Below the pieces are notes generated by a model that saw only the letters and a program-made list of their open reading frames with translations, searched no databases and was not told the origin of the DNA. 64,000 bases of DNA from Candidatus Paceibacter sp. Its GTDB lineage: Bacteria > Patescibacteria > ABY1 > S139-126. The stretch is taken from assembly GCA_020724865.1 (NCBI GenBank), contig DYGA01000002.1, forward strand, positions 62,001 to 126,000, written 5' to 3'. The position numbers and the translations under genes are program-made. Below, piece by piece: positions 8,101 through 15,037 of the stretch (positions are counted from its first letter, which is position 1; each line of letters opens with the position of its first letter).

Positions 8101-10195
8101 TATAACTAGCCCAGCTAACAATACTAACGGCGGCAGTAGTGTTACTATGACTTTTGTAGTAAATCAAGGTGGGGTATACAACGTGCTGCGTGACGGAGTG
8201 ATTGTTTATACCACCGGTGTCAATGCCGGAACTTATACTTACAATTTTACTGGACTAACTGCTGGACCTCATGTTTTAGGAGTATCTATTACCAATGCCA
8301 ATGGCACTGGTAATGCGCAAATAAACTATACTGTTAATCCACCACCTCAACCCACAGTTACTATTACTAACCCTACTAATGGTAGTACTGGCACTAGCAC
8401 TGTTTTTCTAACCTTTAATATTAGTCAAAGTGGAGTATATACCATTTCGCGCAACGGCTCACTTGTTTATACTAGTGGCAACGTAGCAACTGGTAGTCAT
8501 ACTTATGTTTTGGGGGGATTGTCACCCGGACCACATATTTTAGGTGTATCTATTACCAATGCCAATGGTACGGGTAATGCTCAAGTTATTTACAATGTTA
8601 ATCCACCCCCGCCAGATCCGCCGACCGTTACTATAAACAGTCCTGCCAATAATACCACGGGTGGTAGTAGCGTGACTATGAATTTTACGATTAGTCAAAA
8701 TGGTACTTATAATATTTTACGTAATGGGGTGGGTATTGCCACCAGCACTGTATCAGCCGGAACCTATACTTATACTTTCAACAATTTAACTAATGGTAAT
8801 TATATTTTAGGAGTATCTATTACCAATGCCAATGGCACTGGTAATGCGCAAATAAACTATACTGCCAATACACCTCCCCCTACCGTCACTATCAATAGTC
8901 CTGCTGATGGCGGCACTAGTAATTCTAGTATTGTTGTTATGCAATATACAGTTAGTGCCGCAGTAACAGCTTCATTTTTTGTTGATGGTTCTTTGGTAGG
9001 TGGAACCAGTCATAGTAGTAGTGGCACATACAGCTTTGATTTTACTGGTCTTACTAATGGTACTCATATATTACAGGTCAATGTTAGTAATTCTTATGGG
9101 AATGCTAGTGCTCAAATTACTTACAATATAAGTGTGCCGCCGGTTGTTACTATTTTAAGTCCGGTTAACAATAGTAGTGGTGGTAGTAGCGTGGTAATGC
9201 AATTTAATATTAGCCAGGCTGGAACTTATAGATTATTTTTGGATGCCACACCAGTATTTACTACCACTGCTAACGCTGGAACTTATACGTATAATTATAC
9301 TGGTTTAACCACCGGTAGTCATGTCTTGCGAGTAGAATTATCAAACAGTTATGGTAATGATAGTGATCAAGTAACATATAATAAGATAGCAGAAATACCA
9401 GCTGCTCCGTCGGGATTAACTGCTGTTGCCAGTGGTAATAATATAACTTTAAATTGGACAGATAATTCTAACAATGAAACAAATTTTGTAATTGATCGGG
9501 CAGTTGGTAGTCCAACATCTTGGACGATTGGGTATACTATGGTTGGTGCCAATGTTACCACCTTCCAAGATACTGGTTTATCAGATGATACATATTATTA
9601 TCGAATTCGAGCAGAAAATGTTGATGGTTTTAGTGCTTACTCCAATACAGCTAGTGCCGTAGTGTTATCACAAGCTACCATTTTTGTTTCCAGTCTTTCA
9701 ACGCAGGGCAATGTGGGTGCTGGTTATATAGAAAATGTTGATCAATTTTGCCAAAACTTAGCTAATGCTTCAAGTTTAGTCAGACCTGGACAATGGCGGG
9801 CTTGGATTTCAGGTTTGTCAATGTCAGGGATCAATATAAACGCAAAAGGACATTTTACTGGCTATCAATCTGTCCCATTATATAATAAAAGTAGTTCAAA
9901 TATGTTTTTAGTCGCTAGTAATGTGTCAGCATTATGGACCACTGGAATTCAAGCAAATGTTTTGTATGATGAAAATGGGATTAGTAGGCCGACTGATATC
10001 TATACTGGTACTTATAGTGATGGCTCAGCTTCTGGTATAAATTGTAATAATTGGTCAAATAATACTTGGTATTATGGTGGAGGAGTTGGCGTAAATGATT
10101 ATTATCCTATTGCAGGTCTTCCTCTTTGGACTAATTCTCATCAACTTAGTTGTAATATGAACGCAAATATTTATTGTATTTGGTATAGACCATAA
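2168..10195 (+). CDS. Giant multidomain surface protein
   Basis: A 2675-residue exported or membrane-anchored protein. The N-terminus has a hydrophobic signal segment (about 30-50, ending SAQ), then two long hydrophobic helices (about 80-103 and 117-143) around GGYVWMTAGGSEQKVSLAKK, resembling VirB2/TrbC-type pilins. Several Ig-like/IPT-like and SbsA-type domains follow, interrupted by cysteine-rich linkers. Near 1564-1615 is a pseudopilin-like segment (ATQLERYKNRTGNYPAL). Near 1723 begin CGDG..Q..E.C repeats of DUF4215 type. Residues about 1885-2404 are six Ig-like modules of about 87 residues, two of them identical at DNA level. An FN3 domain (about 2413-2498) and a C-terminal DUF1554-like domain with paired cysteines complete it. 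Adhesion or interaction with another cell is an inference. The region is a single uninterrupted frame. Confidence 0.85.
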   Translation: MQLFSFPQSRISEKHCAFPVFGSHFFKSFINNFLATIILGAIFFVPTLVSAQGVDFGLGYGSAIGLGTQDIRETVARIIKIALGILGIIVTLIIIYGGYVWMTAGGSEQKVSLAKKILINGVIGLVIIILAYALTVWIFRIIIGGTTGGGSGSCVEGQISGCTRCVGGTWIYDGSIPGCVLPGADFRVKNIQTTHGGNNPAQDVYLCSRIQSNFSNRIAAQSVADALNANQLRIDTFAGNWQVTSNVLTFKHDDNLFSINTAYRLLLPRQGNTTPLFDQNNLNLTQCDPIVGCASTLEHFTWDFVTGEDNDDVAPEITNTYPVSDITSPTYPDRNVSRSPIMEVNFSESIDATSVADSNGNPLAGVITLERLSDRGGSVDLTIPNNQLEVYFTSNGFRFNLIEPNLLDSFRWYRITVQGVEDLCGNQMAAPRVWEFQTNDSSPGVRTWYPTGTNQCLDVDVIVGFNSSMFDQQVTFVISGSDGSVYSATMRPSLLEPGPYQVAGSGGSLSVADPGQPYSNNFKSFVFRANNGWRANTTYSVTITTDLVINTNGDTLSHNWNFSTSDAASCVCSPYIMSINPNQGMAGQCVTVQGRCFTGTSAKPAEITNVSINGQTVTVGGSDSNYFTTSIPDNLPVGTQAPVVATITYQDPELGSITSNNNVNYYVNQPGIYNGPCLWSIVPSLGCADTSVTLNGIRFGTDPGNYQTDQNNVTFNLNRRARQSDFSLWSDTSIRTRVPQATVDGNVYVTANSLVTNGVPFDMSCGSGGACSADPNICSPNPTSCAVGYECNTSCICQAVGGSVGDPCSSDPNSCVPDDTLCSSSLFCDPNSCTCQSNGETTTRFNVIANWPTCEGVCVNSEVGLRFSTSVDPTTVTNANIAIFDYRDSGYTQMVGEEQITVFLNSSTNEVYIYPNGGLSRGYYMRVVVRNGILSSSGQTIQNLNFDEDGNGVNDSYAWTFSAGNETCTLTAIENSPVLMTFNNINQNQTIYGRAISSQQCGPNQYVNPWDHDWKWEDTNNGNIAKVTNRDINNDNKYDPAQTVTSIAAGTTQIRSEVDSNLTALSDVIVGSGSSGVGTVCDADPNTPQCDLNNNICGNFGLVCDPNANCTCQQAGYTPLTPGVVSVIPINNQTDVCRNSIVQVTFNQKMDTGSIVWQSTFKINDNDRDDVRGNLNFITVNNGVYGCNNPQGCTVVRFYPSRAYVQNSLHTITLTTGIKNLSGLSLPANFVSSFTTGSQICKVNTVDLQPNYHLFTTLNESVVYMATAKDLRGGLVAPIPGFYDWNWQWVKADDDNVVNMEDVGNPDRRNIVAQSSNGLARIKATAEITTADVSIGDSVGRKISDSSEAEVFICIYPWPATPPMQDSQYGFQMKYCRGNDSANLLGMLSDPTNSIISLTTSDPDLEREYLFNYLVSSLPVGGQTEPFIISKLQRFKIGQLLVLWWKNLLAMFNKQSVWAQVPQDVIGLRIYNNPNRLGPRAWYEQKSFPKGNPQDITVDGFPAIKDGTSVYILGPRRAGSIETYIYVLSYNDLSSQNNIAIFNQLIKNFRFYTLTPEEKPAVARDLKRLADASFIATQLERYKNRTGNYPALSAGSYIAGMSTSKWPSWQATLGNQLGVSIPNDPINKFASYCSNNPNQSCWQNSDCGTGQCLSGCGEEANPDTCWNEVTQEYSCPAGSAVYQYRRYGTNDFRIGVLLEVNDYEALPTYLDVNEAYCNGTIYTGDGFCGDGIVQASLGEQCEVGQQILACNPTWPNYYNPIYQQCESDCSWPDAQVSTCGGYCGDGVLQSSNEICDGTAGLGGVGPATCYTDCSGFYCNPGYVLVGGVCQLDWCNPATQDCSSQIPNGNGQYQSCNYVSGNWQWSDCQVTSCNPGYVISGNSCVLPQPTVTITSPANNTNGGSSVTMTFVVNQGGVYNVLRDGVIVYTTGVNAGTYTYNFTGLTAGPHVLGVSITNANGTGNAQINYTVNPPPQPTVTITSPANNTNGGSSVTMTFVVNQGGVYNVLRDGVIVYTTGVNAGTYTYNFTGLTAGPHVLGVSITNANGTGNAQINYTVNPPPQPTVTITNPTNGSTGTSTVFLTFNISQSGVYTISRNGSLVYTSGNVATGSHTYVLGGLSPGPHILGVSITNANGTGNAQVIYNVNPPPPDPPTVTINSPANNTTGGSSVTMNFTISQNGTYNILRNGVGIATSTVSAGTYTYTFNNLTNGNYILGVSITNANGTGNAQINYTANTPPPTVTINSPADGGTSNSSIVVMQYTVSAAVTASFFVDGSLVGGTSHSSSGTYSFDFTGLTNGTHILQVNVSNSYGNASAQITYNISVPPVVTILSPVNNSSGGSSVVMQFNISQAGTYRLFLDATPVFTTTANAGTYTYNYTGLTTGSHVLRVELSNSYGNDSDQVTYNKIAEIPAAPSGLTAVASGNNITLNWTDNSNNETNFVIDRAVGSPTSWTIGYTMVGANVTTFQDTGLSDDTYYYRIRAENVDGFSAYSNTASAVVLSQATIFVSSLSTQGNVGAGYIENVDQFCQNLANASSLVRPGQWRAWISGLSMSGININAKGHFTGYQSVPLYNKSSSNMFLVASNVSALWTTGIQANVLYDENGISRPTDIYTGTYSDGSASGINCNNWSNNTWYYGGGVGVNDYYPIAGLPLWTNSHQLSCNMNANIYCIWYRP
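7822..8343 (+). repeat. Perfect 261-bp tandem duplication inside the giant surface gene
   Basis: Bases 7822-8082 and 8083-8343 are identical as read, each encoding one 87-residue Ig-like module beginning PQPTVTITSPANNT. The unit keeps the frame. Identity continues about 15 bases into the next module, which then diverges, and a shorter identical stretch (about 50 bp around ATTACCAATGCCAATGGCAC) recurs at the end of the fourth module near 8815-8865. This indicates a recent duplication in an array that expands and contracts by recombination. Confidence 0.95.
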
Positions 10196-10200
10196 AATAT

Positions 10201-10692
10201 ATGGAAGAAATTAATCAAAAAGTAAAAGAATTTAAAGAAAAAAGAAAAATTAAATTTCTAATTATTTTATTGTTAGTTTTAATTGTTGTAACCGCTGGAA
10301 TAATATATTTTTTTTGGAACAATGAAATAAAGTTGGCGATGCGTGGTCGGGATGGCAAACAAGTAGATTTAACCATTGGTAATAAAGAGGTTATAGATGC
10401 CACGCTTGATTCTGATGGCGACGGGTTGACTGATGTTATAGAAAATCGTCTAGGCACTGATAAAAATAAGACTGACTCTGATAATGATGGTATTATTGAT
10501 GGCGAAGAATTGATGGGTTGGGGGACTAATCCTCTCAAATTAGATAGTGATAATGATGGGTTGTCTGATTATAATGAAGTTAAAGCTTATGGTACTGATC
10601 CGCTAAAACCAGATAGTGATGAGGATGGTTTTGCTGACGGTTGGGAAGTTTTTAATAATTTTAACCCCAAAGGAAAAGGAAAGTTAGAATAA
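10201..10692 (+). CDS. Membrane-anchored TSP3-type calcium-repeat protein (four repeats)
   Basis: A 163-residue protein with a lysine-rich N-terminus, one transmembrane helix (about 17-37) and an extracytoplasmic part with four acidic motifs of the D-D/N-D-G-x-x-D type: DSDGDGLTD, DSDNDGIID, DSDNDGLSD and DSDEDGFAD. These are spaced by GTDP-like turns, as in thrombospondin type 3 calcium-binding repeats. It starts 5 nt after the giant surface gene and is the first of three adjacent proteins of this kind, so a shared surface role is likely. The exact function is unknown. Confidence 0.8.
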   Translation: MEEINQKVKEFKEKRKIKFLIILLLVLIVVTAGIIYFFWNNEIKLAMRGRDGKQVDLTIGNKEVIDATLDSDGDGLTDVIENRLGTDKNKTDSDNDGIIDGEELMGWGTNPLKLDSDNDGLSDYNEVKAYGTDPLKPDSDEDGFADGWEVFNNFNPKGKGKLE

Positions 10693-10743
10693 TTATAATT
10701 TTTTTTGTATAATAATATTATAATAAAATATTATTGATATCTT

Positions 10744-11385
10744 ATGTTTGATGATATAAAAAATAATAGCCAAATTATGAATGATAATAGTTCTGATAAA
10801 AATGTTTCTAAGCCAGTGGAAGATATTTTTTCCGAAACAGAAAAAAACAATCCCACTCCTCAACTGCAGGAAATTTTAGATACAAATACTATGCCCGCTG
10901 CTTATCAGCCAACTAATAATATGTATGAATCGGGTAAGAATAAAAAAAATGTATTAAAGTTATTGTTACTAATTATTTTTGTTGCCATTGTGGGAATAGG
11001 TGGTTATATTGCTTATGGTATGTATCAAGATAGTCAGGTTAAAAAAGTTTTAAATGAACCAGAAACATCTTCAGTTAACAACGATGAAAATTCTTCTAAT
11101 ACTAACTCCGATGTTACTATTATCTCAGGAAATGTAGTTGATACTGACAATGACGGTTTATCAGATCAAGAAGAGTCTACCTTTGGTACTGATATAAATT
11201 TGCCCGATACAGATAGTGACAATTTATTTGATCGGGAGGAAATAAAAATTTATGGAACCGATCCTTTGAATTCCGATACTGACGGTGATGGTTATCTTGA
11301 TGGTGATGAGGTTAAAGCAGGTTATAATCCATTGGGACCAGGCAGGTTATGGCCGGAAAATCCCAATCCAAATATTGAAGAATAA
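10744..11385 (+). CDS. Membrane-anchored TSP3-type calcium-repeat protein (three repeats)
   Basis: A 213-residue paralogue of its upstream neighbour. A long polar cytoplasmic N-terminus (about 65 residues) precedes a transmembrane helix (about 75-95), then a Ser/Asn-rich linker and three acidic motifs: DTDNDGLSD, the degenerate DTDSDNLFD, and DTDGDGYLD. It ends in a GYNPLGPG-type tail that resembles the FNPKGKG end of the previous gene. The 50-bp gap before it is pure AT-rich sequence with possible -10 boxes. Function unknown; calcium binding is inferred from the motif. Confidence 0.78.
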   Translation: MFDDIKNNSQIMNDNSSDKNVSKPVEDIFSETEKNNPTPQLQEILDTNTMPAAYQPTNNMYESGKNKKNVLKLLLLIIFVAIVGIGGYIAYGMYQDSQVKKVLNEPETSSVNNDENSSNTNSDVTIISGNVVDTDNDGLSDQEESTFGTDINLPDTDSDNLFDREEIKIYGTDPLNSDTDGDGYLDGDEVKAGYNPLGPGRLWPENPNPNIEE

Positions 11386-11393
11386 ATATATTT

Positions 11394-12734
11394 ATGGTTT
11401 CAGAACAGAGTAATTTTGATCAATTCAATAGTTATGACCAAGCCCCGGCTATTTATACCATGCCAGAAAAATTTTTGCCTAAGCAAAAGAAACAAAAAAA
11501 TAAATCTGGTAAAGGTATAATAATTTTTTTGTATTTTTTGATCGCTGTAGTTTTGATTGGAGCTGGTTTTGCTGTGTGGTTTTTATTTTTAAGACAGGAA
11601 CCAGAAGTTATTGAACAGCCAAAAGTTATACCCCAGGTAAATATAACCAATCCGACTAGTACACCAGCGGTGCAAGAGGAAATTACTCCGGTTGAAGTTA
11701 AATTTGTTGCGCGTGATGCACAGGGTAATGAGTTCTCCCACGTTTTGATCAAATTAACTGATGTTGATACTGAATTAGCAGAAAAAATCAAAGTAACATC
11801 ATTATTGCCTGAACAAATGACTGGAAGAGCTAGTCGTGCCATTGGGGCTATTTATTTATTTACCATAGAAGACAGTAAAAATTTATCTCGCCCCACCACT
11901 TTTATTTTTTCTTATACAGAACCTGATGATTTAACAAGTAAAAAGGAGAACAGCTTGCAATTAGCAGAAGAAATATCACCCGGTACTTGGAAGTATTTGA
12001 CCGGTAGTAAACTTGATATAGTAGCCAATACTATAAGCATAGAACTATCGTCTTTCCCTCAAGGACAAGTAACTATTTTGTCGAATTTAGAAGAAGAAGA
12101 AAATTTTGATTTTTACAACCCTCTGTCCGATGAACAACCACAAGATAATGACATTTTAGTAACAACTCCTTTAAGTTCAACTTTAGATTCTGACAACGAT
12201 GGTTTAACTGATGTTGAAGAACAGCTTTATAAATCTAACCCATCTTTACCCGATACTGATGGAGATGGATTTTTAGATGGGCAGGAGGTAATTAATAAAT
12301 ATAGTCCAATTAGCGCTGATAGTTTATTAGCTGCTGGTTTAGTTAATGAATATAAAAATGATGATATGAAAATAAGTTTATTTTATCCATCTAGCTGGAC
12401 AGTAAGAATTGGTAATGCGGAAACACAATCGGTTTCTTTCGAATCAAGTGGTGATGATTTTATTCAGATTTCTATTCAAGATAATCCTGATAATTTAGAT
12501 GTTTATGCTTGGTATAGTAAATTGGCTCCCAATATTGATCAAACCTTACTTGCTAAAACTACAATTGCTGGTTTAGACGCTATTTATTCTCCAGATATGG
12601 CCAACTTATATGTAGCGCAAAATAACAAAATATATATTTTGACCTATAGTGCTGGGTTAAAAACTCAAGTAGATTATTTGACTACTTTTGCAATGATGCA
12701 GGCCAGTTTAAACTTTTTAACAAATGGCAATTAA
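11394..12734 (+). CDS. Membrane protein with two TSP3-type repeats and a PsbP-like C-terminal domain
   Basis: A 446-residue protein. It has a polar N-terminus, a transmembrane helix at about 42-64, an extracytoplasmic beta-rich domain (about 95-225), two acidic repeats (DSDNDGLTD and DTDGDGFLD), then a C-terminal region (about 325-446) starting MKISLFYPSSWTV that resembles PsbP-like lipoprotein domains. It is the third member of the local TSP3 family, and repeat number falls 4-3-2 along the cluster. Its last 11 bases overlap ybeY, so translation is probably coupled. Function unknown. Confidence 0.75.
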   Translation: MVSEQSNFDQFNSYDQAPAIYTMPEKFLPKQKKQKNKSGKGIIIFLYFLIAVVLIGAGFAVWFLFLRQEPEVIEQPKVIPQVNITNPTSTPAVQEEITPVEVKFVARDAQGNEFSHVLIKLTDVDTELAEKIKVTSLLPEQMTGRASRAIGAIYLFTIEDSKNLSRPTTFIFSYTEPDDLTSKKENSLQLAEEISPGTWKYLTGSKLDIVANTISIELSSFPQGQVTILSNLEEEENFDFYNPLSDEQPQDNDILVTTPLSSTLDSDNDGLTDVEEQLYKSNPSLPDTDGDGFLDGQEVINKYSPISADSLLAAGLVNEYKNDDMKISLFYPSSWTVRIGNAETQSVSFESSGDDFIQISIQDNPDNLDVYAWYSKLAPNIDQTLLAKTTIAGLDAIYSPDMANLYVAQNNKIYILTYSAGLKTQVDYLTTFAMMQASLNFLTNGN

Positions 12735-13170
12735 AGTTTTTTTTTATTCTGCTAAGCCAAGCAGTATAAATAAAAAAATAGTAGATTTAGTAGTTAAGCA
12801 AACTATTAGTTTGGCTGTTGGCAAAAATTTATCTTCAGAATTGTCAGTGGTTTTATTGCCGGATAGTTCGGTTAAAGTATTAAATAAAAAATATCGCCAT
12901 ATAGACAAACCTACAGATGTATTGTCTTTTCCGGGTAAAAGTGAAAAAATGCCCAATTTTGATAATTTTTTAGGGGAAATTGTAATTGCCAGAGGTGTTT
13001 GTCAAAAACAAGCCAAGATACATAAGCACAGTTTTAAAAAAGAGTTTATTATTCTCTTGATTCATGGCCTGCTTCATTTATTGGGTTACGATCACAAGAA
13101 AAATAAAGAAGCGATAATTATGGAAAGTTTAGAAGCAAAAATATTAAAAAAGGTGTATGAAGTTGTTTAG
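12724..13170 (+). CDS. ybeY: Endoribonuclease YbeY (rRNA maturation)
   Basis: A 148-residue zinc-dependent ribonuclease-family protein involved in 16S rRNA 3' end maturation and ribosome quality control. The signature HGLLHLLGYDH provides the three metal-binding histidines, and RHIDKPTDVLSFPG is the second conserved block. Length is normal. It overlaps the upstream TSP3 gene by 11 bp and the downstream kinase gene by 14 bp, a ybeY-dgkA arrangement that is common in bacteria. Confidence 0.95.
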   Translation: MAIKVFFYSAKPSSINKKIVDLVVKQTISLAVGKNLSSELSVVLLPDSSVKVLNKKYRHIDKPTDVLSFPGKSEKMPNFDNFLGEIVIARGVCQKQAKIHKHSFKKEFIILLIHGLLHLLGYDHKKNKEAIIMESLEAKILKKVYEVV

Positions 13171-13528
13171 TAATTTTTTGAGTAGTTTGCGCAATGCTTT
13201 AAGTGGCTGGCGTTATTTATTTGTCAGCCAACAAAATTTTCGTATTCAAGTTTTTTTTGGTTTGATGGTTTTCATCACAGCTTGGCTACTAAAAGTCAAA
13301 AGACAGGATTGGTTAGTTTTATTATTATTAGTTACTATGGTTTTGGTGTTAGAAACTCTAAATACAGTTTTTGAATTTTTTTTAGATATGGTGAAGCCAA
13401 AAATAAATAGCTATGTAAAAATGTTTAAAGATATGTTGGCAGCAATGGTTTTATTGGCTTCATTGGCAGCCGGAATTATTGGTATCATTATATTCTATCC
13501 TTACTTGAGAAATATATTTGTTCAATAA
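13157..13528 (+). CDS. dgkA: Diacylglycerol/undecaprenol kinase family protein
   Basis: A 123-residue integral membrane kinase with three helices, of the DgkA family. The conserved signature is seen as ETLNTVFEFFLD followed by KMFKDMLAAMVLLAS, which supplies the acidic residues of the active site. In Gram-positive relatives the enzyme phosphorylates undecaprenol for cell-wall recycling, and that substrate is the likelier one here. It overlaps ybeY by 14 bp and is the last gene before the ftsA promoter region. Confidence 0.9.
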   Translation: MKLFSNFLSSLRNALSGWRYLFVSQQNFRIQVFFGLMVFITAWLLKVKRQDWLVLLLLVTMVLVLETLNTVFEFFLDMVKPKINSYVKMFKDMLAAMVLLASLAAGIIGIIIFYPYLRNIFVQ

Positions 13529-13610
13529 GATTTAGAATTTTAATTTTATTTTTTTAAAAAATATTGTATAATACAGAGGTAATTATCAGGTAATATTAAA
13601 TATTGTCAGC

Positions 13611-14846
13611 ATGGGGAAAAGTAATATTATTAGCGGTTTGGATATTGGGACTACTCATATTAGAGTGGTAGTTGGTCAGTCTGCAGGTGAACAATTAAAT
13701 ATTATGGCTGCAGCGGAAGTGCCTGCTGAAGGGGTGAGTAAAGGAGTAATTAACAGCATAGAAGATGCTGTTTCTTCTGTATCTTTAGCTTTAGAAAAGG
13801 CAGAAAGACTATCTGGATTGCCGATTGAAAGTACTTTTGTAGCTATTTCTGGTTCCCATATAATTTCTGAGGATAGTCACGGTGTGGTAGCGGTAGGAAA
13901 AGCTGATGGCGAGATAAGAGATGATGATGTTGAGCGCGTAATTGAGGCAGCTCAAGCTGTAGCTAGCCCACCTAATTATGAGATTTTGCATGTTATACCA
14001 AGATCTTTTAGTGTGGATAATCAAACTGGAATAAAGGATCCGGTGGGAATGACTGGGGTGAGATTGGAAGTTGACGCACAGATTATTCAAGGTTTATCTA
14101 CCCAGGTAAAAAATTTAACTAAATGTGTTTATCGTACAGGGGTTGATATTGATGATTTAGTTTTAGGGGTGCTGGCCAGCTCTGAAGCCGTCTTGTCCAA
14201 AAGACAAAAGGAATTAGGTGTTGCTTTGGTCAATATTGGTGGAGCAACAACTAGTTTAGCAGTATTTGAAGAAGGTGATATTTTACACACTAAAATATTA
14301 CCGGTGGGTGGCATGCATATTACCAATGATATTGCCATTGGCCTAAGAACTTCAGTGGATGTTGCCGAAGAAATAAAATTGAATTATGGTAATTGTGATC
14401 TATCAAAAATAGAAAAAAGAAAAGAAATTGATCTATCAGAATTTTCAGAAGTTGAATCAGGCTATGTTAGTTTAAAACAAGTTACAGAAATTATTCAGGC
14501 TAGAGTAGAAGAGATTTTTAAAATGATTGAGTCAGAGCTTAAAAAAATTGATAGAGCTGGCATGTTACCTGCCGGTATAGTCTTTACTGGAGGTAGCGCT
14601 AAATTACCTGGGCTAATAGATTTTGCTAAAAATTATTTAAAATTACCAGCTGGTTTAGGCAAAAACCAGTCAGTTTCGAGCGCAATTGATAAGATTAATG
14701 ATGTAAGTTTTTCAACAGCTTTAGGTTTGGTTGTTTGGGGACAAGGTGTTTATAGTTCTCAAGGAACAAGTAGTCCATTTGATAAAATAAAACCGGTTCA
14801 AATGTTAACGAATGTTAAGAAAATATTTAAAAAATGGATACCTTAA
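13611..14846 (+). CDS. ftsA: Cell division protein FtsA
   Basis: A 411-residue actin-like ATPase that tethers FtsZ to the membrane. The N-terminal phosphate-1 loop GLDIGTTHIRVVVG, the phosphate-2 region VNIGGATTSLAV and the adenosine motif FTGGSAKLPGL are all visible. The C-terminus ends in a basic/hydrophobic stretch (NVKKIFKKWIP) that fits a membrane-targeting amphipathic helix. A -10 box TATAAT lies at 13567-13572. A terminator separates it from ftsZ, so the two division genes may be transcribed separately. Confidence 0.96.
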   Translation: MGKSNIISGLDIGTTHIRVVVGQSAGEQLNIMAAAEVPAEGVSKGVINSIEDAVSSVSLALEKAERLSGLPIESTFVAISGSHIISEDSHGVVAVGKADGEIRDDDVERVIEAAQAVASPPNYEILHVIPRSFSVDNQTGIKDPVGMTGVRLEVDAQIIQGLSTQVKNLTKCVYRTGVDIDDLVLGVLASSEAVLSKRQKELGVALVNIGGATTSLAVFEEGDILHTKILPVGGMHITNDIAIGLRTSVDVAEEIKLNYGNCDLSKIEKRKEIDLSEFSEVESGYVSLKQVTEIIQARVEEIFKMIESELKKIDRAGMLPAGIVFTGGSAKLPGLIDFAKNYLKLPAGLGKNQSVSSAIDKINDVSFSTALGLVVWGQGVYSSQGTSSPFDKIKPVQMLTNVKKIFKKWIP

Positions 14847-14866
14847 GAAAAATTTAATTTTTTTTA

Positions 14867-14891
14867 AAACTCTCCTTAGGGGAGTTTTTTT
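14867..14891 (+). terminator. Rho-independent terminator after ftsA
   Basis: AAACTCTCC pairs with GGGGAGTTT (one G-U pair) across a TTA loop and is followed by a run of T. It lies 20 nt after the ftsA stop, between ftsA and ftsZ. Confidence 0.85.
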
Positions 14892-15037
14892 GTACACTAA
14901 AAATTTTCTAATGAACAATAAATTGGTTCATCTGCTTCTGGCTATTTAAATTATTTTTTTTTAAAATATAATCAATATTATTTATGAATTTATGATGATT
15001 TATATTTTTAATTTTTTTAATATTTAAATAGAATTAT

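Noticed and set aside
7822..9400. CRISPR-like or satellite repeats
   Set aside because: The repeats are 261-bp coding modules in frame, without spacers.
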